Shown: piece after piece, positions 8,031-16,896 of the stretch
Layout of the letters: each line of letters starts with the position of its first letter
Position numbering within the stretch: position 1 is the first letter of the stretch
Source of the DNA: JAVBSX01 sp051660685
GTDB lineage: Bacteria; Planctomycetota; Planctomycetia; Pirellulales; Thermoguttaceae
DNA length: 64,000 bases
NCBI GenBank assembly: GCA_051660685.1
Contig: JBOFQB010000040.1
Span: 1-64,000 of the forward strand
Direction of reading: 5' to 3'
Program-made: the position numbers and the translations under genes
Notes under the pieces: generated by a model
Database searches by the model: none
The model's input: only the letters and a program-made list of their open reading frames with translations
Told to the model about the DNA's origin: nothing

Positions 8031-9203
8031 ATGGAAATGACGACGATAATGAATAATGACAGCAATGACGATAGTAACGGTGATAATGACAATAGCGACA
8101 ATAATGATTCAGGTCGAACGAAAAAGGGTCGGTCACGACATGATTCCGCAACTCCCGGGTTCACTCTCGTCGAACTTCTCGTCGTCCTTGCAATCATCGG
8201 TCTTTTGATTGCGCTGTTATTACCGGCCGTTCAAGCAGCCCGCGAATCGGCCCGACGTATGCAGTGTATGAATAATCTCAAACAGATCGCCCATGCAACT
8301 CTTAATTATGAAAATACGCAAAAGGTCTTTCCTCCAAGTGTCATTATTACCGGAAAAACGGGCCAATTTGCCGATTCAACAGAAAGTTTTAGCGCGGTTG
8401 GTCGAATCATGCCCTACATCGAATTGTCCGGCCGCATTGATCTGAATAAAGCGGTCGTCGCAACAAAATCGGACCGTCACGCCATTTTTACCTGTCCTTC
8501 GGAAAAAAATAATACGGCAAGAACGACAAGTAGCGGTTGGTATCCCGTCAATTATGCTTTCAACGCAGGAACTTGGAGAGTCTGGACGCCGAAAGAACGC
8601 AAAAGTTACAGTGACGGAGTGTTTTTTCCGAATGCCGCCATTCAACGGATTCCAGATGGTCGTTCGCAGACCCTGCTCGCTGCTGAAGTGAAAATGTTCA
8701 CCCCCTATGTTCGCGGGGTCGGTCCTTCTTCCGATTCTCCCAATCCGGCTGCACCTGGTGTTGTTCCAGATGATGAGTTAGAACCGCCTAATACGGCAAG
8801 TGTTGAGGGAGAGGAAACGCTTAGAATGTATTGCGAGACGATTCGGGGGGGAAAATTAGGACCGGATGTCCAACAATGTACAGGTCATACGGAATGGGAC
8901 AACGGACATGTACATCATTGCGGGTTCACAACAACATGTCGTCCCAATTTCAAACTGCTGTTCTCTTCAACAGCCGATCAGGGGGGCGGATTGGAATATG
9001 ACGGGGATTTCACGAACATGCAGGAAGGAACCTGTCCGCAAACGGAAACTTTTGCGTCGATTACATCACGAAGTTATCATCGTGAAGGTGTCCATGCCGC
9101 CTTTTTAGACGGTCATGTTTCATTCATCTCAGAAAACATTGACCTTGAAGTTTGGCGAGGATTGGGAACACGACAGGGACATGAACCTGTTCTGATCCCC
9201 TGA
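8031..9203 (+). CDS. DUF1559 prepilin-type protein (planctomycete pseudopilin-like)
   Basis: A prepilin cleavage/methylation site, GFTLVELLVVLAIIGLLIAL, is followed by LLPAVQAARESARRMQCMNN, the standard opening of the large planctomycete DUF1559 family. The C-terminus carries HREGVHAAFLDGHV, the H-x9-DG-type family signature. Prepilin peptidase should cut after the Gly, leaving a membrane-anchored protein with a globular outer domain of about 330 residues; such proteins are thought to build envelope or pseudopilus structures, with function unproven. Odd here is the ~42-residue leader before the Gly, dominated by D, N and S, instead of the usual short basic leader. The start is uncertain: ATG at 8031 or 8049. 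Many paralogues are expected elsewhere in the genome. Confidence 0.88.
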   Translation: MEMTTIMNNDSNDDSNGDNDNSDNNDSGRTKKGRSRHDSATPGFTLVELLVVLAIIGLLIALLLPAVQAARESARRMQCMNNLKQIAHATLNYENTQKVFPPSVIITGKTGQFADSTESFSAVGRIMPYIELSGRIDLNKAVVATKSDRHAIFTCPSEKNNTARTTSSGWYPVNYAFNAGTWRVWTPKERKSYSDGVFFPNAAIQRIPDGRSQTLLAAEVKMFTPYVRGVGPSSDSPNPAAPGVVPDDELEPPNTASVEGEETLRMYCETIRGGKLGPDVQQCTGHTEWDNGHVHHCGFTTTCRPNFKLLFSSTADQGGGLEYDGDFTNMQEGTCPQTETFASITSRSYHREGVHAAFLDGHVSFISENIDLEVWRGLGTRQGHEPVLIP

Positions 9204-9225
9204 TTGGGACATCAAGTCGGTCAAT

Positions 9226-9379
9226 AAGTTTTGCGAAGACGAGATATTTTCATTTTTGAACCACGAAAATCACAAAACACACGAAAACCTCACCAAAATA
9301 CCGTTTTTCGTGTCTTTCGTGTGTTTCGTGGTCAACAAATCCGCCCGACCCGGCTCGGTTCAAGTCGCAAAACCAAACT
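9226..9379 (+). repeat. Left copy of ~155-bp inverted repeat
   Basis: Runs from AAGTTTTGCGAAGACG through the CACGAAA-type tract to CGCAAAACCAAACT. The reverse complement is found at 14363-14517, with perhaps 80-85% identity by eye. The core is itself an imperfect palindrome of ACGAAA/TTTCGT words (9265-9335). Small frames here (NHENHKTHEN and similar) are not genes. Confidence 0.85.
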
Positions 9380-9391
9380 TGTTATACTGCA

Positions 9392-9481
9392 AACGGTTGG
9401 AAATGGTTTGTTTTCCGATTGGAACGCGGGCATCCTGCCCGCACATTTTTTTCTTGATGCAGGCAAGATGCCTGCGTTCCG
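9392..9481 (+). repeat. GCGGGCATCC dispersed repeat, copy 1
   Basis: AACGGTTGGAAATGGTTTGT, then GGAACGCGGGCATCCTGCCC, a short spacer and GCAAGATGCCTGCGTTCC. The outer ends GGAACGC/GCGTTCC pair, and GCGGGCATCCTGCCCGC is an inner palindrome. A near copy is at 52711-52799 between leuC and leuD. Confidence 0.85.
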
Positions 9482-9490
9482 ACAAAATGT

Positions 9491-9527
9491 CTTCTTTTCT
9501 CTCTGACGCTTGACAATCACCAAAAGT
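9491..9527 (+). repeat. 37-bp direct repeat, copy 2
   Basis: Identical to 7846-7882. It directly follows the GCGGGCATCC repeat and precedes a palindrome module, so three unrelated repeats are joined end to end here. Confidence 0.9.
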
Positions 9528-9540
9528 TCTGCGTGTTCCC

Positions 9541-9639
9541 CCGTTTAGCCGAGGAACAACGTTCCGCGCGTATTGAAATCTCTGTACGCGCGATACGTTG
9601 TATCGCGGCTAAACATTAGGTCGCTCCGATGGAGCTTGA
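9541..9639. repeat. Dispersed palindrome family, double module
   Basis: CGTTTAGCCGAGGAACAACGTTCCGCGCG is followed by GCGCGATACGTTGTATCGCGGCTAAAC and ATTAGGTCGCTCCGATGGAGC. The stems are GGAACAACGTTCC, CGCGATACGTTGTATCGCG and GCTCCGATGGAGC. The 9204-9682 gap consists almost wholly of repeats. Confidence 0.85.
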
Positions 9640-9682
9640 TTTCTTGGGGGGATGCTTAACTGATTTGGACCCTCCCTCAACC

Positions 9683-10378
9683 CTAATTGGGGTCCAACAG
9701 TCGCAGAACCTCGACAAAAGCATTTGCCTGTTGCGGGGTCAAACCCGATGTACTCAACGATTCCGGGGTCGGTTCGTCCGGTCCAACCGAAATCACTTGT
9801 AACAGACCCCCTTTGACTCCTTGTCGAATCAGTTCTTCCCGGACCTTCATCGCCCGGGAAAATCCAAGATAGTATAAATTGTTCGCATAAATGCCCGGTT
9901 CCGTATTTGAAGTATGTCCCTTAATCATCACCTTGTACGGCGAACCTCGTAATTGATCGGCAATCGTCTTAATGTCCAATCGCCCTCGATCCGTCAGTTC
10001 ATCCGAACCAACTTGGAAATAGACAATTCCCCCTTCTACATTTTCTTTGTTGGGGCGAACGGAACGGACTTTGGCGTAATCACCTTGCGGGGCCAAAACG
10101 GGATTTCCCCCGCGCAACGTGTCATTACGTCGAGCCCGACCTGTACTGCGAATCTGCGATTTATTCGAATTTTGTGGTGTCTGCTGACCGGGAACGGGAA
10201 CCTGCGTCATTGCATAACCAAATTGATTGCTAAAGGACTCGACAATGGTCTGGACTTTGGTTTTTTGCAACGTACTCATTGAGTAGAGCATAATGAAGAA
10301 CGTCAACAAAAGCGACATCATATCACCATACGTCAAAACCCATTCTGGAGCTCCTTCCTTACATTTTTTGGGACGCAT
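9683..10378 (-). CDS. motB: Flagellar motor stator protein MotB
   Basis: The 231-residue protein starts with a short basic cytoplasmic tail and one membrane helix, TYGDMMSLLLTFFIMLYSMS; Asp19 is the proton (or sodium) binding residue of the stator channel. A linker leads to an OmpA/MotB peptidoglycan-binding domain (about residues 115-225) with YFQVGSDELTDRG and VMIKGHTSN. With MotA it forms the stator that anchors to the cell wall and powers rotation. It follows motA by 37 bases and is the last gene of flgE-flbD-motA-motB. The GHTD position of the OmpA motif reads GHTS here, a mild deviation. Confidence 0.93.
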   Translation of the reverse strand: MRPKKCKEGAPEWVLTYGDMMSLLLTFFIMLYSMSTLQKTKVQTIVESFSNQFGYAMTQVPVPGQQTPQNSNKSQIRSTGRARRNDTLRGGNPVLAPQGDYAKVRSVRPNKENVEGGIVYFQVGSDELTDRGRLDIKTIADQLRGSPYKVMIKGHTSNTEPGIYANNLYYLGFSRAMKVREELIRQGVKGGLLQVISVGPDEPTPESLSTSGLTPQQANAFVEVLRLLDPN

Positions 10379-10415
10379 TGTGTTTGTTTCGGTAATGTCA
10401 ATAATTGAAAATCAA

Positions 10416-11186
10416 CTAAGCGTTACTTTCTTCTTCCGGTCGTGCAGCAGGAGGAATAAAGGTCAACAATTTCTGTTTAATAACACGCGGATTTTCACCT
10501 GCCTGAATTGCAACGACGCCGCGAATCGTGATTTCTTTTCGTAATAATTCCCCGGAACTGAAAAAGGCGAGTTTATCGGCGAGAGGAAGACAGACGAAGT
10601 TGGACGCAACCGCTCCATAAAGTGTTGTCAAAAGGGCAACCGCCATACCGGACCCGATTGTATCAGGGTTCATATTGCCGAGCATGATGATAAGTCCGAC
10701 CAGAGTACCAATCATACCAAATGCTGGGCAATACTTACCATAAGCGTCAATAAGCGCCTTACCTTCTTCATGTCGTTGAGCAACCGCATCTTGTTCTGTT
10801 CGCATAATGCTTTCAACAATATCGGCTCCCATACCGTCAATCGCCATACGAACTCCCAGTTTCAAAAAAGGGTCGTTAATTTCTTCCATACGGTTTTCGA
10901 GAGAGAGCAAACCTTCACGTCGGGCCGATTCAGCGAGGGAGACAACTTGGTCGATCACGGAAGAAACATTTTCTTGTGAGGTAAAAAAGGCTTTTTTGAG
11001 AACTGGGAGAATTTTCACCAAATGACCGAGGGGAAAACTTATCATAACAGAGCAACAGGCTCCGAAGATAACTATAACGATTGAGGGGTAATCGACAAAG
11101 GCTTTGAGGGGAGCATTTGCAATGACAATCGAGAGGACCAGAAGGATGGACCCCAGAATAAGGCCGACAACGGTTCCGATATCCAT
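10416..11186 (-). CDS. motA: Flagellar motor stator protein MotA
   Basis: The 256-residue protein has the four membrane helices of MotA (about 5-22, 30-50, 150-172, 180-203) and a large cytoplasmic loop between the second and third that includes ESARREGLLSLENRMEEIND, the conserved segment that contacts the rotor protein FliG. IGTLVGLIIMLGNM is the conserved third helix. It forms the ion-driven stator with MotB, encoded directly downstream. Length matches the family (about 255-295). The ribosome site is weak. FlbD is encoded 116 bases upstream. Confidence 0.95.
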   Translation of the reverse strand: MDIGTVVGLILGSILLVLSIVIANAPLKAFVDYPSIVIVIFGACCSVMISFPLGHLVKILPVLKKAFFTSQENVSSVIDQVVSLAESARREGLLSLENRMEEINDPFLKLGVRMAIDGMGADIVESIMRTEQDAVAQRHEEGKALIDAYGKYCPAFGMIGTLVGLIIMLGNMNPDTIGSGMAVALLTTLYGAVASNFVCLPLADKLAFFSSGELLRKEITIRGVVAIQAGENPRVIKQKLLTFIPPAARPEEESNA

Positions 11187-11302
11187 TTTATTTTAGTACA
11201 AAATATTGAGGGAAGGAGGAAGGGATCAATAATCTGACAGAGGAGTGTCGTCAAAAACGGGCGATCAATCAGGATAATTTGAAATTTTCCAAACAGGGTG
11301 TT

Positions 11303-11548
11303 TTACAGGTAATCGCGGTTCGGACCAATTGGCCCAAGATCACAAGGTGCAAATTGTTGTCGCGGTAATAAATGTTTGGCCTGTTGATATGTCATAACCC
11401 GGGTTACAACTTCATCGAGACTTTCTTGAACCATGATACATTCATGATTGATGAGTGTGATGAGAGTATCCGGGCACGTTTCAATCCAACGAATCAAATC
11501 AGCGTTCAGGACAAATTCCGTGTTGTTAAGTCGTGTCAGACGAATCAT
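11303..11548 (-). CDS. flbD: FlbD-family flagellar protein
   Basis: The 81-residue protein fits the small FlbD/SwrD family: it starts MIRLTRLNNTEFVLNADLIR and continues with ETCPDTLITLINHECIMVQE, then an amphipathic helix (LDEVVTRVMTYQQAK). In other bacteria the gene sits between flgE and motA, as here, and in Bacillus the protein (SwrD) raises motor torque. This is not the Caulobacter transcription factor of the same name. The flgE stop is 85 bases upstream. The C-terminal 20 residues extend slightly past the usual end. Confidence 0.85.
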   Translation of the reverse strand: MIRLTRLNNTEFVLNADLIRWIETCPDTLITLINHECIMVQESLDEVVTRVMTYQQAKHLLPRQQFAPCDLGPIGPNRDYL

Positions 11549-11633
11549 AAAATCATAAGGCGTAAGGGAATGAACCGTTGTCTAGTATCAATCATCACTT
11601 CAGAGCTTAGACCAATCGGAGTGTATCGAAAAC

Positions 11634-14123
11634 TTATCCGGCGACTCTTAAAAGAGCGTCCATCATCACGTTTGAGGTTGAAATGATCTTGGCGTTCGCT
11701 TGATACATGGTTGACGCAAGAATCATGTCAATCAATTCACGCGAAATATCAGTGTTGGACAGCTCAACGGAGTTGCTTTTAATAATCCCCGCTGTTCCGG
11801 TTCCCGGATCGCTGATTCTCGGAAGACCGCTGTCCGGCCCGACTGCAAAAAGGTTGTCCCCCCGTTTTATCAGTCCTTCAGGGTTCATAAAAGTTGCAAG
11901 AGCAACCTGACCAATTGGTCTCGAAACTTGACTGGAAAAAATACCGTATATGGTTCCATTTTCATCAATGTTATAGTCCATAAGTATTCCCGCTCCTGCT
12001 CCATCTTGCGCAATCATTCGCATTTCAGACTTCGTTGTTGCAAGAGCTGCAATCGAAGAAAGGTCCATGTCAAACGTGAAAGACATTGGACTCTCACTCG
12101 CTTCTTGTGTTCGCTGAACCGTGATTGTTGTATTCGTTGCGTCAATATAAGAACCGTTGGAATCAAATTTGACCAAACCGGTTCCAAGAGCAATTGCATT
12201 TCCAAGAAGCGGGTGATTGTCGCTCGAATCCGCATACCAACGATAAATCGTTTCAGTGTCGGTTTTTTCCTGCAAAACCATTGTCATTTTGACTGTAACA
12301 GGAGCACCAAGTGAGTCGTAAACCGTCATTGTCATTCCAAGACTTTCACCATTTGCCGATTGGACCCCCGAATAGGGAAGATGAACGATTGATGTCATTC
12401 CGTCCTCTTTTTTCAGCGACATGGAGGAGTTGCCAATGTACAGTGAGTTTTCTGTCCCGCTGTTTCCAAGCACAACAAAGGAACCGTCCCGAATCGTCGC
12501 TCCAGGTGAACCATTGTTGATTGTCTTGCCAATTTCACCTTGATCGGGCGGAATGTTACTCCCCGGATTCGCCGGGCGAATCCCAAAACACTCATTCAGA
12601 AAATTCAAATAATCTCCCGCCGTTGTTTCTTCTGTTATGAAAAGTGTTTGCGACTTCATATCCGCCCCCCCCTTGTTCGCCTTAAAAGAGAGGGTCCCCA
12701 AATCAAAAACAGGGACAAAGCGACCCTCTTCGGTATGTTGACCAATGTCGGTTAATTTGGTGTTTCCATTCATAAGGACATTTCCGCGACCGCCCAAACT
12801 CAACGGTTGATTGAGAATCAACGATTGATCGGGGGTCTTATCAACAAAGGTTGCCGAAGAATCAAGCGAGTTGATCGTTGTCAAAAGATAATAAGAATCA
12901 GGATTATTTCCGTCACAACGATAGATGTTGCGCCCCGTCCATTGATCGGGATTATTCGCCGGGTCAACAGTTGGAATGTCCGAAAGAAGTATCTGACCTC
13001 CATTGACAAACTGTGTGTTACTCAAATAGGAGGGACGACTTTCATTTCCGTTCGCGTCAATGTACGTTACATAATAAGAGTATTTTCCGTTCAGCCGGTT
13101 TTGGTCGAGTTCTTTAGCGGGATCGGTGATTGATTCCGTTGACGCATTATCCACATAAGAATCAGGCAGATTTGCCAAATCCAATGTCGAAACCTGATAA
13201 AAGACCCCGGGTGATTCGGGATTCTCCGGTTTCTCCGCCCGATATATCCGCAATCCCGTATACGGCATCTCTCCTTGAGGAAGATTCGTCAGCTCAATAC
13301 TATTTTCTCCGGGTAAGACAGAAACCTCAATCGGGGCGGAGTAGTCCGATTCGACACCTTGCGGATCGACAAAAACAAATCGATAATAGTAATCACCTTC
13401 TGAAACAGCACCTGAACCAATCAAGCCTGTTCCTTCTGTTCCCGCTGTTTCAACAGAAGGTTTCAAAACAAGCGATGTTTCGAGTGAACTCGCTCCAGGA
13501 CTGCTCCAACTCAAATCGGTCAATGTCCCCGTCTCCAAAACCGTCCCTTGCTCAGCTGCTTTACCTGTTGCATTCAGTAATCCGTCCAACAACACATTTT
13601 CGGTCGCTTGCGCAATCTTCATCTCCCCAAGTGGAATCGTCAACACCTGCAATTCATCCCTCTGTAACTCAAAACGGTCATTGACTCCATATCCCATAAC
13701 GTAGAGACCATTACTGTTGACGAGTTCGCCGACCGAATTCCGTTTGATGACCCCATTTCGAGTATAGTATTGCGAGTAAGGATTGTTGGGGTCGGCTTGA
13801 ACAACAAAAAAACCGTCTCCCTGAATCGCCATATCCGTTCCCGTCATCCCCGGTTTTATCGTTCCTTGCGTAAAATCGGTACTGACCCCCGTCAACGTGA
13901 CCCCTAAACCGATTTGCAGCGGATTGGTTCCCCCGTTATAACTCCCCGGTTGCGATCCATAAGTGTAAGTCCGCGAAAACATGTCGGCAAAATCGGCGCG
14001 ATTGGCTTTGAAACCGACCGTATTGGCGTTCGAGAGATTGTTTCCAATCACGTTGATCGAGGACTCGGCTGCTTTCATCCCCATACTCGCCGTGTTCATC
14101 GCTTGTTGCAAACTCAAACCCAT
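11634..14123 (-). CDS. flgE: Flagellar hook protein FlgE, long form
   Basis: The N-terminus has the rod/hook signature SSINVIGNNLSNANTVGFKA, and GTGTDMAIQGDGFFVV-type sequence near residue 90-105 confirms FlgE. The C-terminus, ISRELIDMILASTMYQANAK followed by MMDALL, is the matching D0 helix. At 829 residues it is about twice the Escherichia coli length (402). The extra material is a central region (about 215-480) of beta-rich repeats resembling fibronectin-type modules (YYYRFVFVDPQGVESDYSAP and a similar YYVTYIDANGNESRPSYL). It is exported by the flagellar apparatus and polymerises as the hook. The start is supported by AGGTGAAACAATG. It heads the motility operon. Confidence 0.93.
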   Translation of the reverse strand: MGLSLQQAMNTASMGMKAAESSINVIGNNLSNANTVGFKANRADFADMFSRTYTYGSQPGSYNGGTNPLQIGLGVTLTGVSTDFTQGTIKPGMTGTDMAIQGDGFFVVQADPNNPYSQYYTRNGVIKRNSVGELVNSNGLYVMGYGVNDRFELQRDELQVLTIPLGEMKIAQATENVLLDGLLNATGKAAEQGTVLETGTLTDLSWSSPGASSLETSLVLKPSVETAGTEGTGLIGSGAVSEGDYYYRFVFVDPQGVESDYSAPIEVSVLPGENSIELTNLPQGEMPYTGLRIYRAEKPENPESPGVFYQVSTLDLANLPDSYVDNASTESITDPAKELDQNRLNGKYSYYVTYIDANGNESRPSYLSNTQFVNGGQILLSDIPTVDPANNPDQWTGRNIYRCDGNNPDSYYLLTTINSLDSSATFVDKTPDQSLILNQPLSLGGRGNVLMNGNTKLTDIGQHTEEGRFVPVFDLGTLSFKANKGGADMKSQTLFITEETTAGDYLNFLNECFGIRPANPGSNIPPDQGEIGKTINNGSPGATIRDGSFVVLGNSGTENSLYIGNSSMSLKKEDGMTSIVHLPYSGVQSANGESLGMTMTVYDSLGAPVTVKMTMVLQEKTDTETIYRWYADSSDNHPLLGNAIALGTGLVKFDSNGSYIDATNTTITVQRTQEASESPMSFTFDMDLSSIAALATTKSEMRMIAQDGAGAGILMDYNIDENGTIYGIFSSQVSRPIGQVALATFMNPEGLIKRGDNLFAVGPDSGLPRISDPGTGTAGIIKSNSVELSNTDISRELIDMILASTMYQANAKIISTSNVMMDALLRVAG

Positions 14124-14362
14124 TGTTTCACCTGCCTGTTAAATTTGGACGATTACACAAAATACACAGACCTCATCCGCCGTTATTCTGTACAGAAGAC
14201 TGCTTATTGCAAATATCGACCAGAGATTCACACAAGGAACAGGAAAAATCAGAATTTTCGTTAAAATCAGAATTCTTTTTCCAAATCGCCCATTTATCGC
14301 ATTTTGACGCTATTTGGAACTTGGGGCGATTTGAAACTGTTGACACACCCAGACTGCTAAGG
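14124..14362. other. Region upstream of flgE, no gene seen
   Basis: Contains the presumed flgE promoter on the minus strand. I could not place a convincing sigma-54 (TGGCAC-N5-TTGC) or sigma-28 box. Words such as ACACAAAATACACAGA and AAATCAGAATT recur locally. Confidence 0.35.
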
Positions 14363-14517
14363 AGTTTGGTTTTGCGATTTGAACCGAGTCGGGTTGGACG
14401 GATATGTTTTTACCACTAAACACACGAAAGACACGAAAAACTGCATTTTGTGAGGTTTTCGTGATTTTTGTGATTTTCGTGGTTCAAAAATGAAAATTGT
14501 CCTTTTTCGCAAAACTT
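14363..14517 (-). repeat. Right copy of ~155-bp inverted repeat
   Basis: Reverse complement of 9226-9379: it starts AGTTTGGTTTTGCGATTTGA and ends GCAAAACTT. Together the two copies flank the whole flgE-flbD-motA-motB operon. Confidence 0.85.
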
Positions 14518-14585
14518 GTTAAGGGACTGTTGACACGCTGAACAAGTCAATTACTGTTTTGAACGTAAAAGAGGTTTAAACAGGT

Positions 14586-16745
14586 TTAATTGGTTGGTTC
14601 AGAGCGAAAACGGGTCGGTTTTTTTCGGACGATTCGTCGCAAAACGATCCAAACAATGACGAGAGTAATCAACAAGAAGGTTGATTTGTAGAGGAGAGCA
14701 TGTCCTTTAGGGTGAGTTCTATCATCGTCAAGCGGGCGAAACCCGTCAATCTGCCCAATTAAAAGAGGAGCAAACTGCCAATTGGATTCCCCAGATTCGT
14801 CATTCCCTCTTTTTTCATACGCCCAAGTCTTAAAGAAAAAGGCGGACAATTCCAGTTCAACGCGAAAATCAGGTCCAGCTCCTAAAGGAAGGTTGGGGGG
14901 GACATCCTTGACACATAAAACAAGAGGATTGTCCTGAGAGTCTTCCGTAAAAAAGATGACCTGATAATACCGGTCAACTCCCAATCGTCTCTGAATGTCC
15001 TCCTCGTTGATAAAAACCGGGTCAATTCGTCGAGCAATCCCGCGTAATCGAACCAAACGACCTTTCTGTGTAGGCGGATTGTTGAAAAGATTGACAACAG
15101 AAAACGCATTTCGACCTTGTTGTTGCAATTCCCGATCCACTTCCGCCTGTAATGACACTTTAGAGATTTTCGATGAAGCGTCCAACATCTGATAAAACGG
15201 TTCTCGATCCTGCTCGGTCAAACGAAGTGCCGCATACAGTTCTTGCCGATTGATCGACGGATTCGGCCCTCTTTTTTCTCCCGCTGTTTCTCCCCTTTCC
15301 CCCGTCGTTTCTTCAGAGGTTTCCCCTGTTTCCCCAAAAATCTGTTGAATCGGCAAAACACGGACTTGATCGAGTGTTGCAACATCCATTCCGGCTTGAC
15401 CGAGCAAGGTTGTAGGATACCATTCCAGACGATTTGCAAGCAACACGGGATTGGGTTGGGTTCGGAGCAGAATACCCGAGAGACGAACCGGTTCATTAAG
15501 CGGTTTGTTAAACGGCAATTTTTGAGGAACAGTTGGTGTGAGGACAATGATTTTTTTTGAATCGTCTCTCGCTTCTTCCCAATCGTCAATGTTCAGTATG
15601 CCAAGAAAAAACCTCGCAAAACCAAACGATTCGGTCTGTTCGGGAGAAAGGTCAATTGGTTCGATTCGTTGCAGAACAACATTTTGCGTCAATTCAATTG
15701 GTATTCCGCTTTGACAGGAGGACAAGAGGGTTGGGCTTACTTTTTCCGCCTGTTCTCGCAACAACAGGGCAACTCGTTGTTGTTGCAACCGGGCAAGACC
15801 TTTTGCAACCACATTTTTCGGGAATTCAGCCGGGTTTTTCGTTTGCTCAAACGTATTCCAGATTTCCAAATCGTAACCGAGTAATTCCGACACAAACGAT
15901 TTTTCCCGAATCTCCCGATTCGTCAAACCCTGTTCAACTGTCTTCTCTTGGTTCGTCGAGTCCCGCTCAACCGTCTCCTCTTGGTTCGTCAAACCCCGCT
16001 CAACCGTCTCCTCCCGATTCGTCAAACCCTGTTCAACTGTCTTCTCCCAATTTGTCGGGTCCAGCTCAACTGTCATCTCCTGAATCGTTGCGTCCTGTTC
16101 GACTGTCATTTTCTGAATTGTCGGGTCCAGCTCAACCGTTAAGACATCTTGAACTTGGTAAAGCGTTCGTGTTGGTTGGACCTTTTCAACAAAATCGTCG
16201 ACGTTTCCCATTTCACTCTCGCTTTGAATACCAAAAGAGGAAATGAAAATCGTTGGAACGGTAATGAGCGACTCTCCGTTGGAAGTCAACTGCCGTTTAA
16301 GATAAATTCCGACCGCCTCAATTTCCCGACCCAAAATTTGGTCCTCAACCGGTTCCGTTGAAAGAAGCAAAATCGGTTTCGTTGGATTATCCGGCAATCG
16401 GACCCAAAAATTGTATAAACCGGCAATAGGCGTCTCTTTCCTGTTTCCCCCAATGTTCTGGAGTGCTGTGTAGCCAACTCCGATCAGTTGACCGGATACA
16501 ACAACCGGTTTTCCGCGATACTCCTCACTTTGTGCTTCAAGTTGCAAGGAAGTCACACAAACCGGATTGCTGACATCGAGCGAGTTATTTTTTGCCGACG
16601 TCAACAGGGACCAAAGAAGAGGACGTTCTTCCGACCGAAAGAGTAAGGTGTCGTCGCGGACAACGGACCAATTGATCGGTTCTGCTCCCCAAAGAACCGT
16701 CGTCAACCCAACCCAAATCACTGCAATCAATAAATTTTTCTTCAT
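14586..16745 (-). CDS. Exported membrane-anchored protein with 11-residue tandem repeats
   Basis: The 719-residue protein has a signal peptide (MKKNLLIAVIWVGLTTVLWG, cut probably after A21) and a C-terminal membrane helix (about 682-702) with a basic tail, so most of it faces the periplasm. Around residues 200-280 lies a run of about seven imperfect 11-residue units such as TVEQGLTNREE and TVERGLTNQEE. Two regions resemble each other: the segment with VVSGQLIGVGYTAL and later ones with LVRLRGIARRIDPV, which look like repeated beta-barrel modules. I do not recognise the family by name, but this layout (signal, repeats of small beta domains, C-terminal helix) is frequent among planctomycete envelope proteins. 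It stands alone between repeats. Start supported by GGAAG before the ATG. Confidence 0.6.
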   Translation of the reverse strand: MKKNLLIAVIWVGLTTVLWGAEPINWSVVRDDTLLFRSEERPLLWSLLTSAKNNSLDVSNPVCVTSLQLEAQSEEYRGKPVVVSGQLIGVGYTALQNIGGNRKETPIAGLYNFWVRLPDNPTKPILLLSTEPVEDQILGREIEAVGIYLKRQLTSNGESLITVPTIFISSFGIQSESEMGNVDDFVEKVQPTRTLYQVQDVLTVELDPTIQKMTVEQDATIQEMTVELDPTNWEKTVEQGLTNREETVERGLTNQEETVERDSTNQEKTVEQGLTNREIREKSFVSELLGYDLEIWNTFEQTKNPAEFPKNVVAKGLARLQQQRVALLLREQAEKVSPTLLSSCQSGIPIELTQNVVLQRIEPIDLSPEQTESFGFARFFLGILNIDDWEEARDDSKKIIVLTPTVPQKLPFNKPLNEPVRLSGILLRTQPNPVLLANRLEWYPTTLLGQAGMDVATLDQVRVLPIQQIFGETGETSEETTGERGETAGEKRGPNPSINRQELYAALRLTEQDREPFYQMLDASSKISKVSLQAEVDRELQQQGRNAFSVVNLFNNPPTQKGRLVRLRGIARRIDPVFINEEDIQRRLGVDRYYQVIFFTEDSQDNPLVLCVKDVPPNLPLGAGPDFRVELELSAFFFKTWAYEKRGNDESGESNWQFAPLLIGQIDGFRPLDDDRTHPKGHALLYKSTFLLITLVIVWIVLRRIVRKKPTRFRSEPTN

Positions 16746-16814
16746 TTCCTACTTCCACTTTTGTGTCGGGCAAATCCTTCACCTTATCTCATTCCTCCCT
16801 TCTACCTTCTCAAA

Positions 16815-16841
16815 GCGCGATACGTTGTATCGCGGCTAAAC
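16815..16841. repeat. Dispersed palindrome, single module
   Basis: GCGCGATACGTTGTATCGCG followed by GCTAAAC. It is preceded by the pyrimidine tract TCCCTTCTACCTTCTC, which accompanies the same module at about 56141-56170. Confidence 0.85.
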
Positions 16842-16896
16842 GACAAAATTTCCCCCCAATTCCCTATCCCCTATTCTCTATCCCTCACCTTCCTCC

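Noticed and set aside
9231..9523. Small frames encoding NHENHKTHEN- and GTRASCPH-type peptides
   Set aside because: They are translations of dispersed DNA repeats and appear in several frames and both strands.
15557..16246. 229-codon frame with repeated SSNPAQPSPLGS words on the plus strand
   Set aside because: The repetition is the complement of the 11-residue repeats in the minus-strand envelope protein; no ribosome site.
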